Origin: Opitutaceae bacterium
Lineage (GTDB): Bacteria; Verrucomicrobiota; Verrucomicrobiia; Opitutales; Opitutaceae
Assembly: GCA_016794625.1 (NCBI GenBank)
Contig: JAEUGY010000097.1
Location: 62,001 to 126,000 of the forward strand
DNA: 64,000 nucleotides
Direction of reading: 5' to 3'
In this document: in pieces, positions 43,230 to 52,726 of the stretch
How the letters are laid out: every line of letters starts with the position of its first letter
How positions within the stretch are numbered: position 1 is the stretch's first letter
Notes under the pieces: model-generated
Told to the model about the DNA's origin: nothing
Seen by the model: only the letters and a program-made list of their open reading frames with translations
Databases searched by the model: none
Translations under genes and position numbers: made by a program

Positions 43230-44999
43230 TCAGTTGCGGTCAACGGCCTTTGCAGCAAGATACGCGGCAGATCCTTGCCCATCAACCGTGGTAGGGAATC
43301 CCGGCCCTCCCGCGCCGACGTAGCCATGGCTAGCCCCGGATTTCTCGGGGCTGACCCAAAACGCGTAGAGTGCGCCGTTCTTCAGATGAAATCGGAAGCG
43401 AACCGGCTTTCCGGCCAAAGCTTTCAAGTCGGTCGCACCGCGCCAAGTCACTTCCTGAATTGTGGAGTCGGCTGAGACGGGCAGACAGTTTTCGGCAGTG
43501 AAGGGTGGGACCACCTTGCCTTGTTCGTCGAGCACCTCAACTCGGAGTTCTCCGGATCTCACGGTATCCAAATTGACAAAGAGATGCGCCCCTTTGAAGG
43601 ACACCAAGCGGGTGGTCAGCTGCCCCTTCCCATTGCTCGCTTCCATTGAAGCGAAGCCGTCGCGCCGGAGCATGGCCATTCCGATGCTGGCGCCGGAGTA
43701 CATCCCCCGCCGCCCATCTGGACCGATGCCGGAATAGGCGGTGTAGGGAAAATACAGCTTGTCTCCGACCACGAGACATACGCCGGTCGTGGTGTGGACG
43801 TAACCACGATCCCAATCGCCATCTCGCCGCGTCGCCTCGATGAAGGCCCGCCGGTCGGGTCGGTGCCAGTGAAAGCCGTCGCGGCTGAAACCCAACTTGA
43901 TTTCCGTGAACTTGGGGAAGCCACCGAGGTCACAGATGTCGTTCTTCGGTCCCAGATGGATCTGGAACGCACCGAGCAGGATACTCTCATAAGCCACGGC
44001 GCTGAGACTGTAGAGCTGGGAGGCATCGCCGATCCGCGGGTCTGGCAGGTCAAGCCTGTCCGCTCCCACCCAAAAGACCGAGCGATCGAAAACCTGCGGC
44101 GTAAGGAAAACCGGACTTTCGGCGTAGTAGCGAGTGCGGCCGCGTGGGCCATCGCGCTTGATGCTGTAGACCCAGACTTTGCGGAAAGGATTGTAGAAGA
44201 AGGAACAGTAGTCTGCCGCCTTGCCGGCAGGCACCGCCGCCGACATTCGCCCCGCGGAATCGATGGTATGCAGGGTGTGGGATGTCGTCACTGCCGACCG
44301 TTCAGCGCGCGACAATCCGTAGGTGCGTTCTGTCAGGAACTTTATTCGCTCCTCGGGGCGGGTGGCTTCAAGGTCGAGCCACACGGAGTTGTCGCCTCCT
44401 GCCTTGTCCATTCCCGAAGGCAGCACGAGATTTTCTGCTCCCAACCCAGGATCGGGCTTGTACCAATAGATTCCGTCTCGGCTTTGGGCTTTGGCGAGAC
44501 CGCCCCGCCACCCTGCCGTATAGAACATGGAGAAAAGCTTCTCCTGCGGATCATAGAAGGCGCCACCGTGACCGAGATAGCATACGGCCTGTTGGCGACC
44601 AGCCTCGCGTTGAGCTTGATCCGATTTCAGGGCCACTAACTCGCTTTGTGTCGTTGCAGACAAAACCGGATTGCCGGAATACTTTTGGGGCAGGTGGAAG
44701 ACCTGTCGGAGATCCGTCTGCTCAACAAGAAAGTCGTCGATGAACAGCTGCCGTCCAACGTCGATCGGGATCACCTTGGGCGGGACCTTGAGGTAAGGAA
44801 CCTCCATCGGTTCTTTGGAAGCCGGATCAAGATTTTTCACCGGCCACTCAGCCGGCAGGCTTATCCCATTGTACAAGGATTCGCCACCCGCTTTCTGCGC
44901 CAGTAAGCTGCTGGCTTGGAGCCCTGCTGTCAGCAGCAAGACAGAAACGTAGACGGAAGAGCGAGTGTGGGGGTCGGACGGTTTGGCGTTCGAGCGCAT
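43230..44999 (-). CDS. Exported five-bladed-propeller, glycosidase-like protein
   Basis: This 589-residue protein has a signal peptide (about residues 1-35) and a mature region starting with GRQLFIDDFLVEQ and SGNPVLSATTQ, then YDPQEKLFSMFYTAGWRGGL. These motifs recall GH32/GH43-type propellers common in Verrucomicrobiota and Planctomycetota. A C-terminal beta-sandwich (about 440-570) has LRVEVLDEQGKVVPPFTAEN and KPVRFRFHLKNGALYAFWV. The catalytic residues could not be assigned. It lies 46 bases after the TonB receptor on the same strand, so the two form one transcript for a glycan or sugar-acid substrate. Confidence 0.7.
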   Translation of the reverse strand: MRSNAKPSDPHTRSSVYVSVLLLTAGLQASSLLAQKAGGESLYNGISLPAEWPVKNLDPASKEPMEVPYLKVPPKVIPIDVGRQLFIDDFLVEQTDLRQVFHLPQKYSGNPVLSATTQSELVALKSDQAQREAGRQQAVCYLGHGGAFYDPQEKLFSMFYTAGWRGGLAKAQSRDGIYWYKPDPGLGAENLVLPSGMDKAGGDNSVWLDLEATRPEERIKFLTERTYGLSRAERSAVTTSHTLHTIDSAGRMSAAVPAGKAADYCSFFYNPFRKVWVYSIKRDGPRGRTRYYAESPVFLTPQVFDRSVFWVGADRLDLPDPRIGDASQLYSLSAVAYESILLGAFQIHLGPKNDICDLGGFPKFTEIKLGFSRDGFHWHRPDRRAFIEATRRDGDWDRGYVHTTTGVCLVVGDKLYFPYTAYSGIGPDGRRGMYSGASIGMAMLRRDGFASMEASNGKGQLTTRLVSFKGAHLFVNLDTVRSGELRVEVLDEQGKVVPPFTAENCLPVSADSTIQEVTWRGATDLKALAGKPVRFRFHLKNGALYAFWVSPEKSGASHGYVGAGGPGFPTTVDGQGSAAYLAAKAVDRN

Positions 45000-45045
45000 C
45001 GAAGGTCTTAGAGGGATTGCGGTGGAGCACCCAGGGTGGTCGTGG

Positions 45046-48000
45046 TCAGAAACGAAACGTATTCGTCAGATAGGCCGTTCGCGGATTGGGGATGCGAATG
45101 ACCGCGATCGTTCCATCGGGATTTGTTTTCACGGGAACGTCGGAATTGTCGCCGAATGCGTTCCGTACATTGAGTTGTACCGTCCATTCCACTTTGTCTT
45201 GCCAGACTTTCCGGCGGTACGAGGCCCAGACGTCGCCACTGAACAAACCGTCGTCGTAGTACGGGTTGTTGAGTTCAGGCAAGGGAACGGTGGAGCCCGG
45301 AGCGAGGGAGGTGCGATAGCCGGTGGCCGCTTTGTCTTCCCAGCGAGCAGCTCCACCGATGCTGAAACCCTTCAACCTGCCTCGATTGAAGGCGTAGTTG
45401 GTAACGCCCACAAAGCGCCATTCGCGTTGTTCGTTCGCGATCGTATTGTTCTGGGCGCGAGCCGTTCTCACATTCCTGATGGGGCCGGAGAGCCAGGTCT
45501 CATTGATCGATCGAACCAGTGAGAGAGAATCGTTGGCCGAGAATTGACGCACTTCGCCAAGCCGAGCCGCCTGGAGACGATTGTTGAACTCCTCAACAAT
45601 CGCGGAGGTCACCGTGGCAAGGTCAGAGACAAATGTTTCTTGCTGACTGATGTTGATCATCAAGCGCCAGGAAGGGGTGAGGTTGGCGGTGATCTCTGCT
45701 TCAAAGCCCTCGGAAATCTGGTTCTGGGTAGCAGTGAGGTTGGGTATTGAATTGAAGCCGATGGTATCCCACTGCCCGTCACCGTTCGTGTCCATCTGGC
45801 GAGGACTGACCAAGTCTGTCAGCCGCTGCGGCACGATTCCAAACATGGCGCTGTAAAAGGCCGCATAGCTTTGGATTGGGAACTGGCTCGGATTTCCAGT
45901 TACAGTCGCCAACGCGGTGGAAAAGGGCACGCCCCCGAGTTCACGGAAGCGCGCGCCCTGAATCCAGTCGAACGCCTGGCTCGCCACGTTGATGTTAAGT
46001 CCTGAACCTGTTGCATTGACACTCCTGAGGTCAGTCTCGAATCGGTTCAGCTTGACCGTAATTTTGTTGTTGAGGAAGGACGTCAGGATTCCGAACTCCT
46101 TGGTCGAGCCCGTCGGCTGGGAGATGGCGTTGCCCAGGGCATCGTTGCGCAGGCCCACGGGGTTGAAGTTCTCGGACTCTGCGTAGTAGGCCTGCAGATC
46201 CGTGCCAAAAGGCAGATCGCCCAGCCACTTCTCGGGGTATCGGGCCACCAGGCTCCAGGACGACGTGTCACCGGATTCATCGAGTGCCGGACGGCTGGAC
46301 AACCGGGTGAACTCCTGATTCCACCGCCCGTCTTCCGTGCGATCATTGAAACCGCGTTCGGCGACGTTCGCGCGAGCGTAGCTCTTGGTGTCGTCGGTTC
46401 GAACTCCAAACAATCCGACGATGTGCCGGTCGAGCAAGTAGCTCTGCCAGGAGAGCGCCTGGGCTTGAATGGTGGTGCGGCTGACACCTCGTTCTTGCAG
46501 ATAGCGGTCGTTGAAAATCGTACCGTACTGAATCCGACGTGGAGCCGTGGGGCTGCTGACATCGATGTACGGCATACGGTAGCGATCTCCTGCCTGCGGG
46601 CGTCGGATATTGATCTGCTGAAGCCTAACGTCATTTACCGAACGAAGCCCTAGATTCGAACCGCTGGTGTAAACGATGACATTCCCGTCGCGCCCCGCTT
46701 GGTTGATGTTGTGATCACGTGCTGTCGGCCGGATATTGAAATCTGCTCCCGTCCACGAGTCCCGCAAGATGTCAAAACCGGTGTCGTACGTGAAATCAGA
46801 GATGAGTCCGGTGAACCGATGCCGACCCAAGTGCCGCAGCCAGCCCTTCTTTTCGGTCAAGTCCAGATCCGCAAAGAGCGTGGCTTGGAGGGTTTCGCGA
46901 TCGCGTGTGTCGTACCTGACGGATGTATTGGTCCGCACGCGGGTATAGGCGCGTCCGAGGTTGGGATTCCGTTCACCGGTCAGCAAGTACTCCGCGATGT
47001 CGATATAGATGTCGTAGGGCGCACCGGTGCTTCCGCCGATACCGTTTCCAAAAAGAAAGTCCTGTGACGTGGCGTAGTGTTGTCGATCATAGGCCAGCTC
47101 GACTCCGAGGCGATTCTGGAAGAAGCTCTGTTCGATCGCGACGTTCTGCGCCCAGAACTTCCGCTGCGCGAAGTCGACCCCACCCGAATAGAGTTTGTTG
47201 TGGTAGTCGAAAACGTCTCGATTCTGCAGCGAAGGTACCGTGAAGCCAACCGCGAAAGGCTCCCCAAAAGGGCTGTTGGCGTGATAGAGCTCGGCCCGAC
47301 TCAACGGCGACGAGAGAGGTCGTCCAGCCACCGCTGGCGTGCCGGCCAGCCCACCCGAGCTCTGGATTGTGTCGAGCGCGGGATTCCAATCGAATTGACC
47401 GTAGTACCCTTGCACCCCGTTGCCGGTGCCGACATCGGGTCTGGTGGCGTTGGGATCGTTGAAAACGATTACGTAGTTTTGAAAGACAACGGGATGCGTA
47501 TTGGTATTGATCAACGGCTCTGCGCTTCTCTGGTAAGGATTGTACGTTTCTTGAAACTTCCAGGTGCCACCTTCAGCCGGAGTGCGAACGACGCCAGAGG
47601 GCAATGTGCCGGTGTATTGCTGCATCGACGCGGGCGTGGGTTCGAACCAACCGGAATAGGCAACTGAAGGCGGAATGATCTGGACCGGCGTGCCCCGGGA
47701 GTCGCCTGCCTCACCATTGGCTCGAAGCACCGTGGGCCCGAGGATTGATGAGTTTTTACCCTCAAAAAGCACAAGATCCACTGAACCGTAGATTCGTTCG
47801 TCCCGATTCCATGCTGGTTTCTGTTTGTATTTGAGGTTGTCCTGTAGTCCCGCGATCCGCATCGCCGCGCGACCGTCCACGACACTGCGGTTGACGTCGA
47901 ATTCCGATCTTACACTCCCATAGCTGTCGACTCGGGCGCTGACTTCGGTGAAGGAGGTATTGTGGATCGGCAGTTTTGTGGAGTTGTTGATGACCCCCCC

Positions 48001-48543
48001 CGGACTACCGATTCCGAAGAGGATCGAGTTGGGTCCGCGGCTCACGGTAACCTGGTCGGTGTTGTAGCTGTCAAAGGCGATGTCGGTGAGAAAGTACCCG
48101 CGCGTCAGATCTGCTCTCCCCAGGCCGCGTACCCGCTGATTGAATTGGGGATTGGTGCGTTCGGACGTTTGTTCGATGCGTCCCGTGCCGCCCGCTACGG
48201 CACCGGAGAAGTTGCCCTGGTTTCCGCCGACCTCCGTGTTAGTCGTGTAGGAAAGGAGTGTTCCTGCGTCCGTGGCCGCGGTATCCTTCAAGAATTCCTT
48301 TGTGACGACGCTGATGGCAGAACCCAGGTCTTTTAGGTCTGTTCGGATACGCGTTCCTGCAAGTGTAGAGGTGGCCATGTATCCAACATCCTGTGTTGCA
48401 CCGACGGTGAACGGGCTGAGCAGGATGATGTTCTCCTCCTTTTCTTGGAGGGCGGGGGCGGCCGTCTGCGCGTTCGCCTGGATGGACAGGGTGAGCAGCG
48501 CGATGGTGAAGGGCACTTGGGACTTGAAGGGGTAGTGTTTCAT
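45046..48543 (-). CDS. Large TonB-dependent receptor of the accessory locus
   Basis: This 1165-residue outer-membrane receptor starts at 48543 with a signal peptide (MKHYPFKSQVPFTIALLTLS, then IQANAQ). An N-terminal ENIILLSPFTVGATQDVGYM segment contains the TonB-box-like region, followed by the plug (STLAGTRIRTDLKDLGSAIS and VSRGPNSILFGIGSPGG) and a long barrel ending in YLTNTFRF. Its size and LSPF start are typical of the many carbohydrate-linked receptors of Opitutaceae. The longer frame upstream has no leader pattern. The gene is first in a transcript with the propeller hydrolase-like gene. Confidence 0.92.
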   Translation of the reverse strand: MKHYPFKSQVPFTIALLTLSIQANAQTAAPALQEKEENIILLSPFTVGATQDVGYMATSTLAGTRIRTDLKDLGSAISVVTKEFLKDTAATDAGTLLSYTTNTEVGGNQGNFSGAVAGGTGRIEQTSERTNPQFNQRVRGLGRADLTRGYFLTDIAFDSYNTDQVTVSRGPNSILFGIGSPGGVINNSTKLPIHNTSFTEVSARVDSYGSVRSEFDVNRSVVDGRAAMRIAGLQDNLKYKQKPAWNRDERIYGSVDLVLFEGKNSSILGPTVLRANGEAGDSRGTPVQIIPPSVAYSGWFEPTPASMQQYTGTLPSGVVRTPAEGGTWKFQETYNPYQRSAEPLINTNTHPVVFQNYVIVFNDPNATRPDVGTGNGVQGYYGQFDWNPALDTIQSSGGLAGTPAVAGRPLSSPLSRAELYHANSPFGEPFAVGFTVPSLQNRDVFDYHNKLYSGGVDFAQRKFWAQNVAIEQSFFQNRLGVELAYDRQHYATSQDFLFGNGIGGSTGAPYDIYIDIAEYLLTGERNPNLGRAYTRVRTNTSVRYDTRDRETLQATLFADLDLTEKKGWLRHLGRHRFTGLISDFTYDTGFDILRDSWTGADFNIRPTARDHNINQAGRDGNVIVYTSGSNLGLRSVNDVRLQQINIRRPQAGDRYRMPYIDVSSPTAPRRIQYGTIFNDRYLQERGVSRTTIQAQALSWQSYLLDRHIVGLFGVRTDDTKSYARANVAERGFNDRTEDGRWNQEFTRLSSRPALDESGDTSSWSLVARYPEKWLGDLPFGTDLQAYYAESENFNPVGLRNDALGNAISQPTGSTKEFGILTSFLNNKITVKLNRFETDLRSVNATGSGLNINVASQAFDWIQGARFRELGGVPFSTALATVTGNPSQFPIQSYAAFYSAMFGIVPQRLTDLVSPRQMDTNGDGQWDTIGFNSIPNLTATQNQISEGFEAEITANLTPSWRLMINISQQETFVSDLATVTSAIVEEFNNRLQAARLGEVRQFSANDSLSLVRSINETWLSGPIRNVRTARAQNNTIANEQREWRFVGVTNYAFNRGRLKGFSIGGAARWEDKAATGYRTSLAPGSTVPLPELNNPYYDDGLFSGDVWASYRRKVWQDKVEWTVQLNVRNAFGDNSDVPVKTNPDGTIAVIRIPNPRTAYLTNTFRF

Positions 48544-49250
48544 GGAGGGGTCGAGCAGTGGGAAAGGAATCGGTCGATCGGGGAGCGGGGTGCGCGTTGC
48601 ACCGCAAATAACGGGGTGCCTGGGGAGTCGCGGACGTGAGCAACCATCTACCTGCACACCTCCGGATTGACAGCGAATCGTTCCGAAAATCGTTACGGCA
48701 CAAGTCGAACACCCGAACACCCCTGAGGATCGAGCTCGCTCGCCGCGGCCCATCAAGCAATGGCTGAACTCGGAGGCACTCGGATACTCCGGTGATCTTG
48801 GATGAGTGACGGGGAAGCGTGCTGTCGACACCTCACGAGCATCGCTGCGGGGTCGCTGAATTCGCACCCGTCGAAAATGGCAGGGCGAAACAGCTGACAG
48901 GGAGAATCCTTGATGCGGGAGCCTGTTCGTAGATAGGCACTTGAGTGGTAACTGCTCAACGTGCGATTCAAGGATTGTCCAGGTGCATTGAACGCGGGTT
49001 AACAATTTACGTAACGGGACGCTTAAAGCCGATTCAGATATCGTGCTTGGTGATTGCCTTCCTCTAGGCCCCCGCAGCTACCGTCGACTAACTTCTTGAT
49101 GCTTTCCTTTACTGCCGTCGGAACGACTTCCCACCCGTGCGATCCGTACTGGTTTTGAGTGTACGCTTGTCGCCGAGTTGCGCACCGCGATTGGGCAGAC
49201 CCGAACCAGAGAGGGAATGTCCGGCGGTGCGAACGAACTAACTTTCACCC
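48544..49250. other. 707-base divergent region between receptor and transporter genes
   Basis: No gene is supported here. The stretch must contain the promoters of the receptor (minus) and of the transporter-kinase-aldolase operon (plus). GTTAACAATTTACGTAAC at about 48998-49015 is an imperfect dyad and contains the TTAACAATTT also found near the LacI gene. Confidence 0.45.
48999..49008 (+). promoter_or_regulatory. TTAACAATTT element, second copy
   Basis: This is the same ten bases as at 41774-41783, here inside an imperfect dyad. It may be an operator for the LacI regulator at 40650. Confidence 0.3.
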
Positions 49251-50240
49251 ATGTTACGCTTGCTTGCTGGCTTCACCAATCTCTACCCCGTCTGGATCGT
49301 GGCGTCGTCTGTGGTGGCGCTCATCTGGCCGGAGACCTTGCTCTGGTTCTCCGGCCAGTGGGTGGTGTGGGCTCTGACGATTGTCATGCTGAGCATGGGG
49401 TCTACCCTGACCGTAGACGATTTTCGCCGGTTGGTGAAGATGCCGGGTGCAGTCGCACTTGGCTTCGTGCTGCAGTACACCGTGATGCCGCTTGGTGGGT
49501 GGTTGGCGGCGCGTTGGCTGCAACTTGAGGCCGGTCTTGCGTTGGGTCTTATCCTTGTGGCCAGCTGTCCGGGAGGGACGGCCTCCAATCTCATTACGTT
49601 TCTCGCCCGTGGAAACCTCGCTCTCTCGGTGGTAATGACCATGACCTCCACGCTTTTGGCGTTCATCATGACGCCTCTGTGGTGCCAGATTCTGGCCGGG
49701 CAGTACGTGCCGGTGGATCCGTGGGCACTGTCGCTTTCGACGGTACAGGTCGTGGTGGTTCCTGTCTTGGTGGGCGTCTTCCTCAACTGGCGTTTTCCCC
49801 GGCAAATCGCAGCGACCGCTTCGTTTGCTCCCGCAGTTTCGGTGGTGGCCATCATTTTCATCGCCGGCAGCATCGTGGCCCAGAGCGCAGAGTCGGTGAT
49901 TGCGCATGCGGGACGGGTCGCGTTGGCCGTGCTGCTGCTACATCTGCTGGGTTTCGTATTGGGTTACGTGGTGGCCCGACTTCTTGGCTTCCCGATCATT
50001 TCCTCTCGGACCATATCCATTGAAGTGGGTATGCAGAATGGGGGCATGGCTGCGATGCTCGCCCGGAAGCATTTTGCCGCGCAGCCCCTGGCAGGGGTGC
50101 CGGCAGTCTTCAGCAGTGTTATTCAAACGGTCGCCGGAAGTCTGCTCGCCGCTTGGTGGCGGATGCGGCTGCCGCCTGACACGGACGCCGCCAAAGTCAA
50201 AGAATCGGCCGCTGCCCGGGCCGCGGAGTCAGGCGCATGA
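49251..50240 (+). CDS. Bile acid:sodium symporter (BASS) family transporter
   Basis: This 329-residue membrane protein has about ten transmembrane helices. The family pattern is IVMLSMGSTLTVDDFRRL, then LVASCPGGTASNLITFLARG and, late in the protein, EVGMQNGGMAAMLARKHF, all diagnostic of PF01758-type symporters. Relatives import bile acids, pantoate, pyruvate and other organic acids with sodium. It is the first gene of a tightly coupled trio; its stop codon overlaps the kinase start by ATGA (50237-50240). The substrate is probably an organic acid or sugar acid. Confidence 0.9.
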   Translation: MLRLLAGFTNLYPVWIVASSVVALIWPETLLWFSGQWVVWALTIVMLSMGSTLTVDDFRRLVKMPGAVALGFVLQYTVMPLGGWLAARWLQLEAGLALGLILVASCPGGTASNLITFLARGNLALSVVMTMTSTLLAFIMTPLWCQILAGQYVPVDPWALSLSTVQVVVVPVLVGVFLNWRFPRQIAATASFAPAVSVVAIIFIAGSIVAQSAESVIAHAGRVALAVLLLHLLGFVLGYVVARLLGFPIISSRTISIEVGMQNGGMAAMLARKHFAAQPLAGVPAVFSSVIQTVAGSLLAAWWRMRLPPDTDAAKVKESAAARAAESGA

Positions 50241-51343
50241 AGACGGTCCGTCACCCTCGACAGGACATCCATTACTGGAAATGTGACCGTCCGGCTGCCT
50301 TTCATGGATTGCAGGGGCAGGGCGGAGAACCGTTGTCGCTCGAACAGACCCACGCGCTGGTCGCTGTGCTCGCTGAATCGCTGGGTGGTCCGGTGGAGCT
50401 GCATCCGGGCGGTGGTCAAGGCAATCACCAGACCTTCCGCGCCAAACTCGGCTCGAAGGAGGTGTTCGTTCGCGTTGAGAATGGTCCCGAGTCCGATGAC
50501 TACATGGAGGTGGAAGCGCACTTGCTGCGTGAGATCGCGAGGCTCGGGGTACCGGCGCCAGCGGTCCTCGCTGTGGACGCCTCGAGGCGGCGGTTGCCTT
50601 TTGCCTGGCAGGTGCTGGAGTACATCCCGGACCCTGACCTCAACCGACTTCACAAAGAAAAGTGCCTCAACCTACCCGCGGTGATGTTCGATATCGGGGC
50701 AGCTGTTGCGCGCTGGCAGGCGCTAGTGATCACGGGCTATGGCCCGTTTGAACCTGGGGTGTTGCTCAACACGGGGCAGCTGAGAGGCTTTCACGATGGG
50801 TATGCCGATTACTTCCGAACCCGGCTCGATTTACATTTCGGATACCTGACAGACAAGGGGTTTCTCACGTCCGACCAGGTGAGGGAAATTGCCCAGGAAA
50901 TCGACCGGCACGCCCAGCTACTTGCCTTGGAGCGAAGCTGTCTGGTCCACAAGGACCTCGCGCTCTGGAACATTCTCGGCAAACCCGGCCAGATCACGGC
51001 CTTCATCGATTGGGATGATGCCGTGGGAGGCGACCCGATGGACGACCTTTCGTTGCTCGCCTGCTTCCACGACGGGACGGCCATTGAGCGGGCGATCGAG
51101 GGCTTCGTTTCGATTCGGCCCCTGCCGCAAGAGCACTGCCGCCGATTCTGGCTGCACTTGCTGCGGAACCTGATTTTCAAAGCGGTCATCCGCGTTGGCG
51201 CCGGCTACTTCGATCGTACCGACGGATTCTTCCTTATCGGCGCTGGAGATAGTGGGGCTGGATTGCGCCGATTCACCCTCGCCCGGATCGACGCCGCCTT
51301 GCAGGGGTTGCGCCGCGGGGCTGACCCATTCGTTTTGTCATGA
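50237..51343 (+). CDS. APH/choline-kinase-type small-molecule kinase
   Basis: This 368-residue phosphotransferase has the aminoglycoside-phosphotransferase/choline-kinase fold. The catalytic loop is CLVHKDLALWNILG (Brenner motif HxDxxxxN) and the metal-binding loop is AFIDWDDAVGGDP. The N-terminal lobe has HPGGGQGNHQTFRAKLG as the nucleotide loop and VEAHLLREI as the Glu-containing helix. It is coupled by ATGA to both the transporter before and the aldolase after it, so it very likely phosphorylates the imported compound before cleavage. Confidence 0.85.
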   Translation: MKTVRHPRQDIHYWKCDRPAAFHGLQGQGGEPLSLEQTHALVAVLAESLGGPVELHPGGGQGNHQTFRAKLGSKEVFVRVENGPESDDYMEVEAHLLREIARLGVPAPAVLAVDASRRRLPFAWQVLEYIPDPDLNRLHKEKCLNLPAVMFDIGAAVARWQALVITGYGPFEPGVLLNTGQLRGFHDGYADYFRTRLDLHFGYLTDKGFLTSDQVREIAQEIDRHAQLLALERSCLVHKDLALWNILGKPGQITAFIDWDDAVGGDPMDDLSLLACFHDGTAIERAIEGFVSIRPLPQEHCRRFWLHLLRNLIFKAVIRVGAGYFDRTDGFFLIGAGDSGAGLRRFTLARIDAALQGLRRGADPFVLS

Positions 51344-52137
51344 AATCCCAAACTTCACCTTCGCCGAGCGTGTTCGCTCCCCAGATTGGCACGTGGCTTT
51401 CCATCGGCTCCCCTGTCATTGCTGAGCTGGCGGCGGTTTCTGGTTTTAGCTGGTTGCTGTTTGACCTTGAGCATGGAGCTGCTTCTGACGCATCGCTGAT
51501 GGGCAGCCTGCAGGCAATTCGCGGCACCCCCGCCAAAGCGATTGTTCGCGTCGGTGCGTTGCACACGGACCTGATCATGCGAGCGCTAGACTGGGGAAGT
51601 GCGGGCATCATGTTGCCCCATGTCGAGTCTGCCATCCAGGCGCAGGAATGCCTGCAGGCCATTCACTATTCGCCTCGCGGCCGTCGCGGATTCTCGCGAT
51701 CGGTTCGCGCCTACGATTACGGATTGCGTTCGCCCGCGGATTTGCCCCCTCCGCTCTTCTTCGCGCAGATCGAATCAATGCGCGGCGTTGAAGAAGCGGG
51801 ACGGATTGCGGCGACGGAGGGGGTGGACGTGCTGTTTGTGGGTCCTTCAGATCTGGCGCACGACCTTTCCGTTCGTGGCAACGACCAGACTCCCCCCTAC
51901 GAGGAATGTCTGCAGCGGGTGGTAACGGCTGCGAGAGAGGCGGGCAAGCAGCCCGGAATCCTTGTGCGAAAAATGGACGATTTGCCGGGATTGACGGCGA
52001 TGGGATTCACGTACGTGGCGATCGAATCCGACCTGGGTATCCTCCGCAGCGGCTACCAGGCTTTGCTGACACGTGCTCGAGAAGAGGTTCCCGCCGGTAA
52101 CTCGGTCGAGGCGAACGTCACTTTTCAAAGTCGCTGA
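51340..52137 (+). CDS. HpcH/HpaI-family aldolase
   Basis: This 265-residue class II aldolase cleaves or forms 2-keto-3-deoxy or 4-hydroxy-2-oxo acids to pyruvate and an aldehyde. The signature LLFDLEHGAAS (His catalytic), RALDWGSAGIMLPHVES, PRGRRGFSRSVRA, FAQIESMRGVEEA (metal Glu) and LFVGPSDLAHDLS (metal Asp) all fit. It completes a transporter-kinase-aldolase trio. A typical reaction product here would be pyruvate and a phosphorylated aldehyde, if the kinase acts first. Confidence 0.92.
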   Translation: MKSQTSPSPSVFAPQIGTWLSIGSPVIAELAAVSGFSWLLFDLEHGAASDASLMGSLQAIRGTPAKAIVRVGALHTDLIMRALDWGSAGIMLPHVESAIQAQECLQAIHYSPRGRRGFSRSVRAYDYGLRSPADLPPPLFFAQIESMRGVEEAGRIAATEGVDVLFVGPSDLAHDLSVRGNDQTPPYEECLQRVVTAAREAGKQPGILVRKMDDLPGLTAMGFTYVAIESDLGILRSGYQALLTRAREEVPAGNSVEANVTFQSR

Positions 52138-52726
52138 GGGTGGGGTTCGTTTTCAGCGAGTCAAATCGCACTCCGATTTAGTCTCCATTACGATCATCGA
52201 CACAGAAGGGACGCTGAGGTGAGAAAGGTGCTTTGTGGCTTGAACCATGGACATCTGGGCCCCGGTCGAGTAGCGCTGGTACCTCGCGCTGCACTCCGCG
52301 AGGGGTGGGGTCGAAATATCGTTCGTTGAACGCCGAGTGAGATCCCTCACTGGGTATTGCCCCGCGACAGATAGCTACTTTGTCCGCTCCATTGGCACCC
52401 ACACGGACTCCGACAAGGTCAAATCCCCACACCCTCTGATGGGAAGAGTCGAGGGCAAGCACGTTCTCAACGAAGCGACCGAACGTAGCTCCTCGATCGG
52501 GTTTCGAATGGGCCCGCTAGTCCGCTCCCGCCGCGATCTTCTCCGGTTGAGAGCATCTTTGCGGCGAGCAAGCGCTTCAGGCCCGTCGGAAATCGCGGCT
52601 CGGAGCCCACTTTCGGGTTCGCTTTGTTCGCAACAAAGAATCGATGGGATTGATTTTGGGGTTTGAAACTACGACGGTGAGGCCCGCCACTCGTGGGAGG
52701 TGGAATTGGTTTGAATCCTTTTCGTT
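52138..52726. other. Intergenic region without recognised content
   Basis: Short open frames on both strands in this 589-base stretch show no domain, leader or membrane pattern. It separates the aldolase operon from the aminotransferase gene and may contain decayed sequence. Confidence 0.35.

Noticed and set aside
48239..48760. 173-codon minus-strand frame over the receptor start
   Set aside because: It overlaps the signal peptide and plug of the TonB receptor in another frame.
52178..52462. 94-codon minus-strand frame in the gap after the aldolase gene
   Set aside because: It shows no known motif, leader or membrane helix, and has no neighbour coupling.
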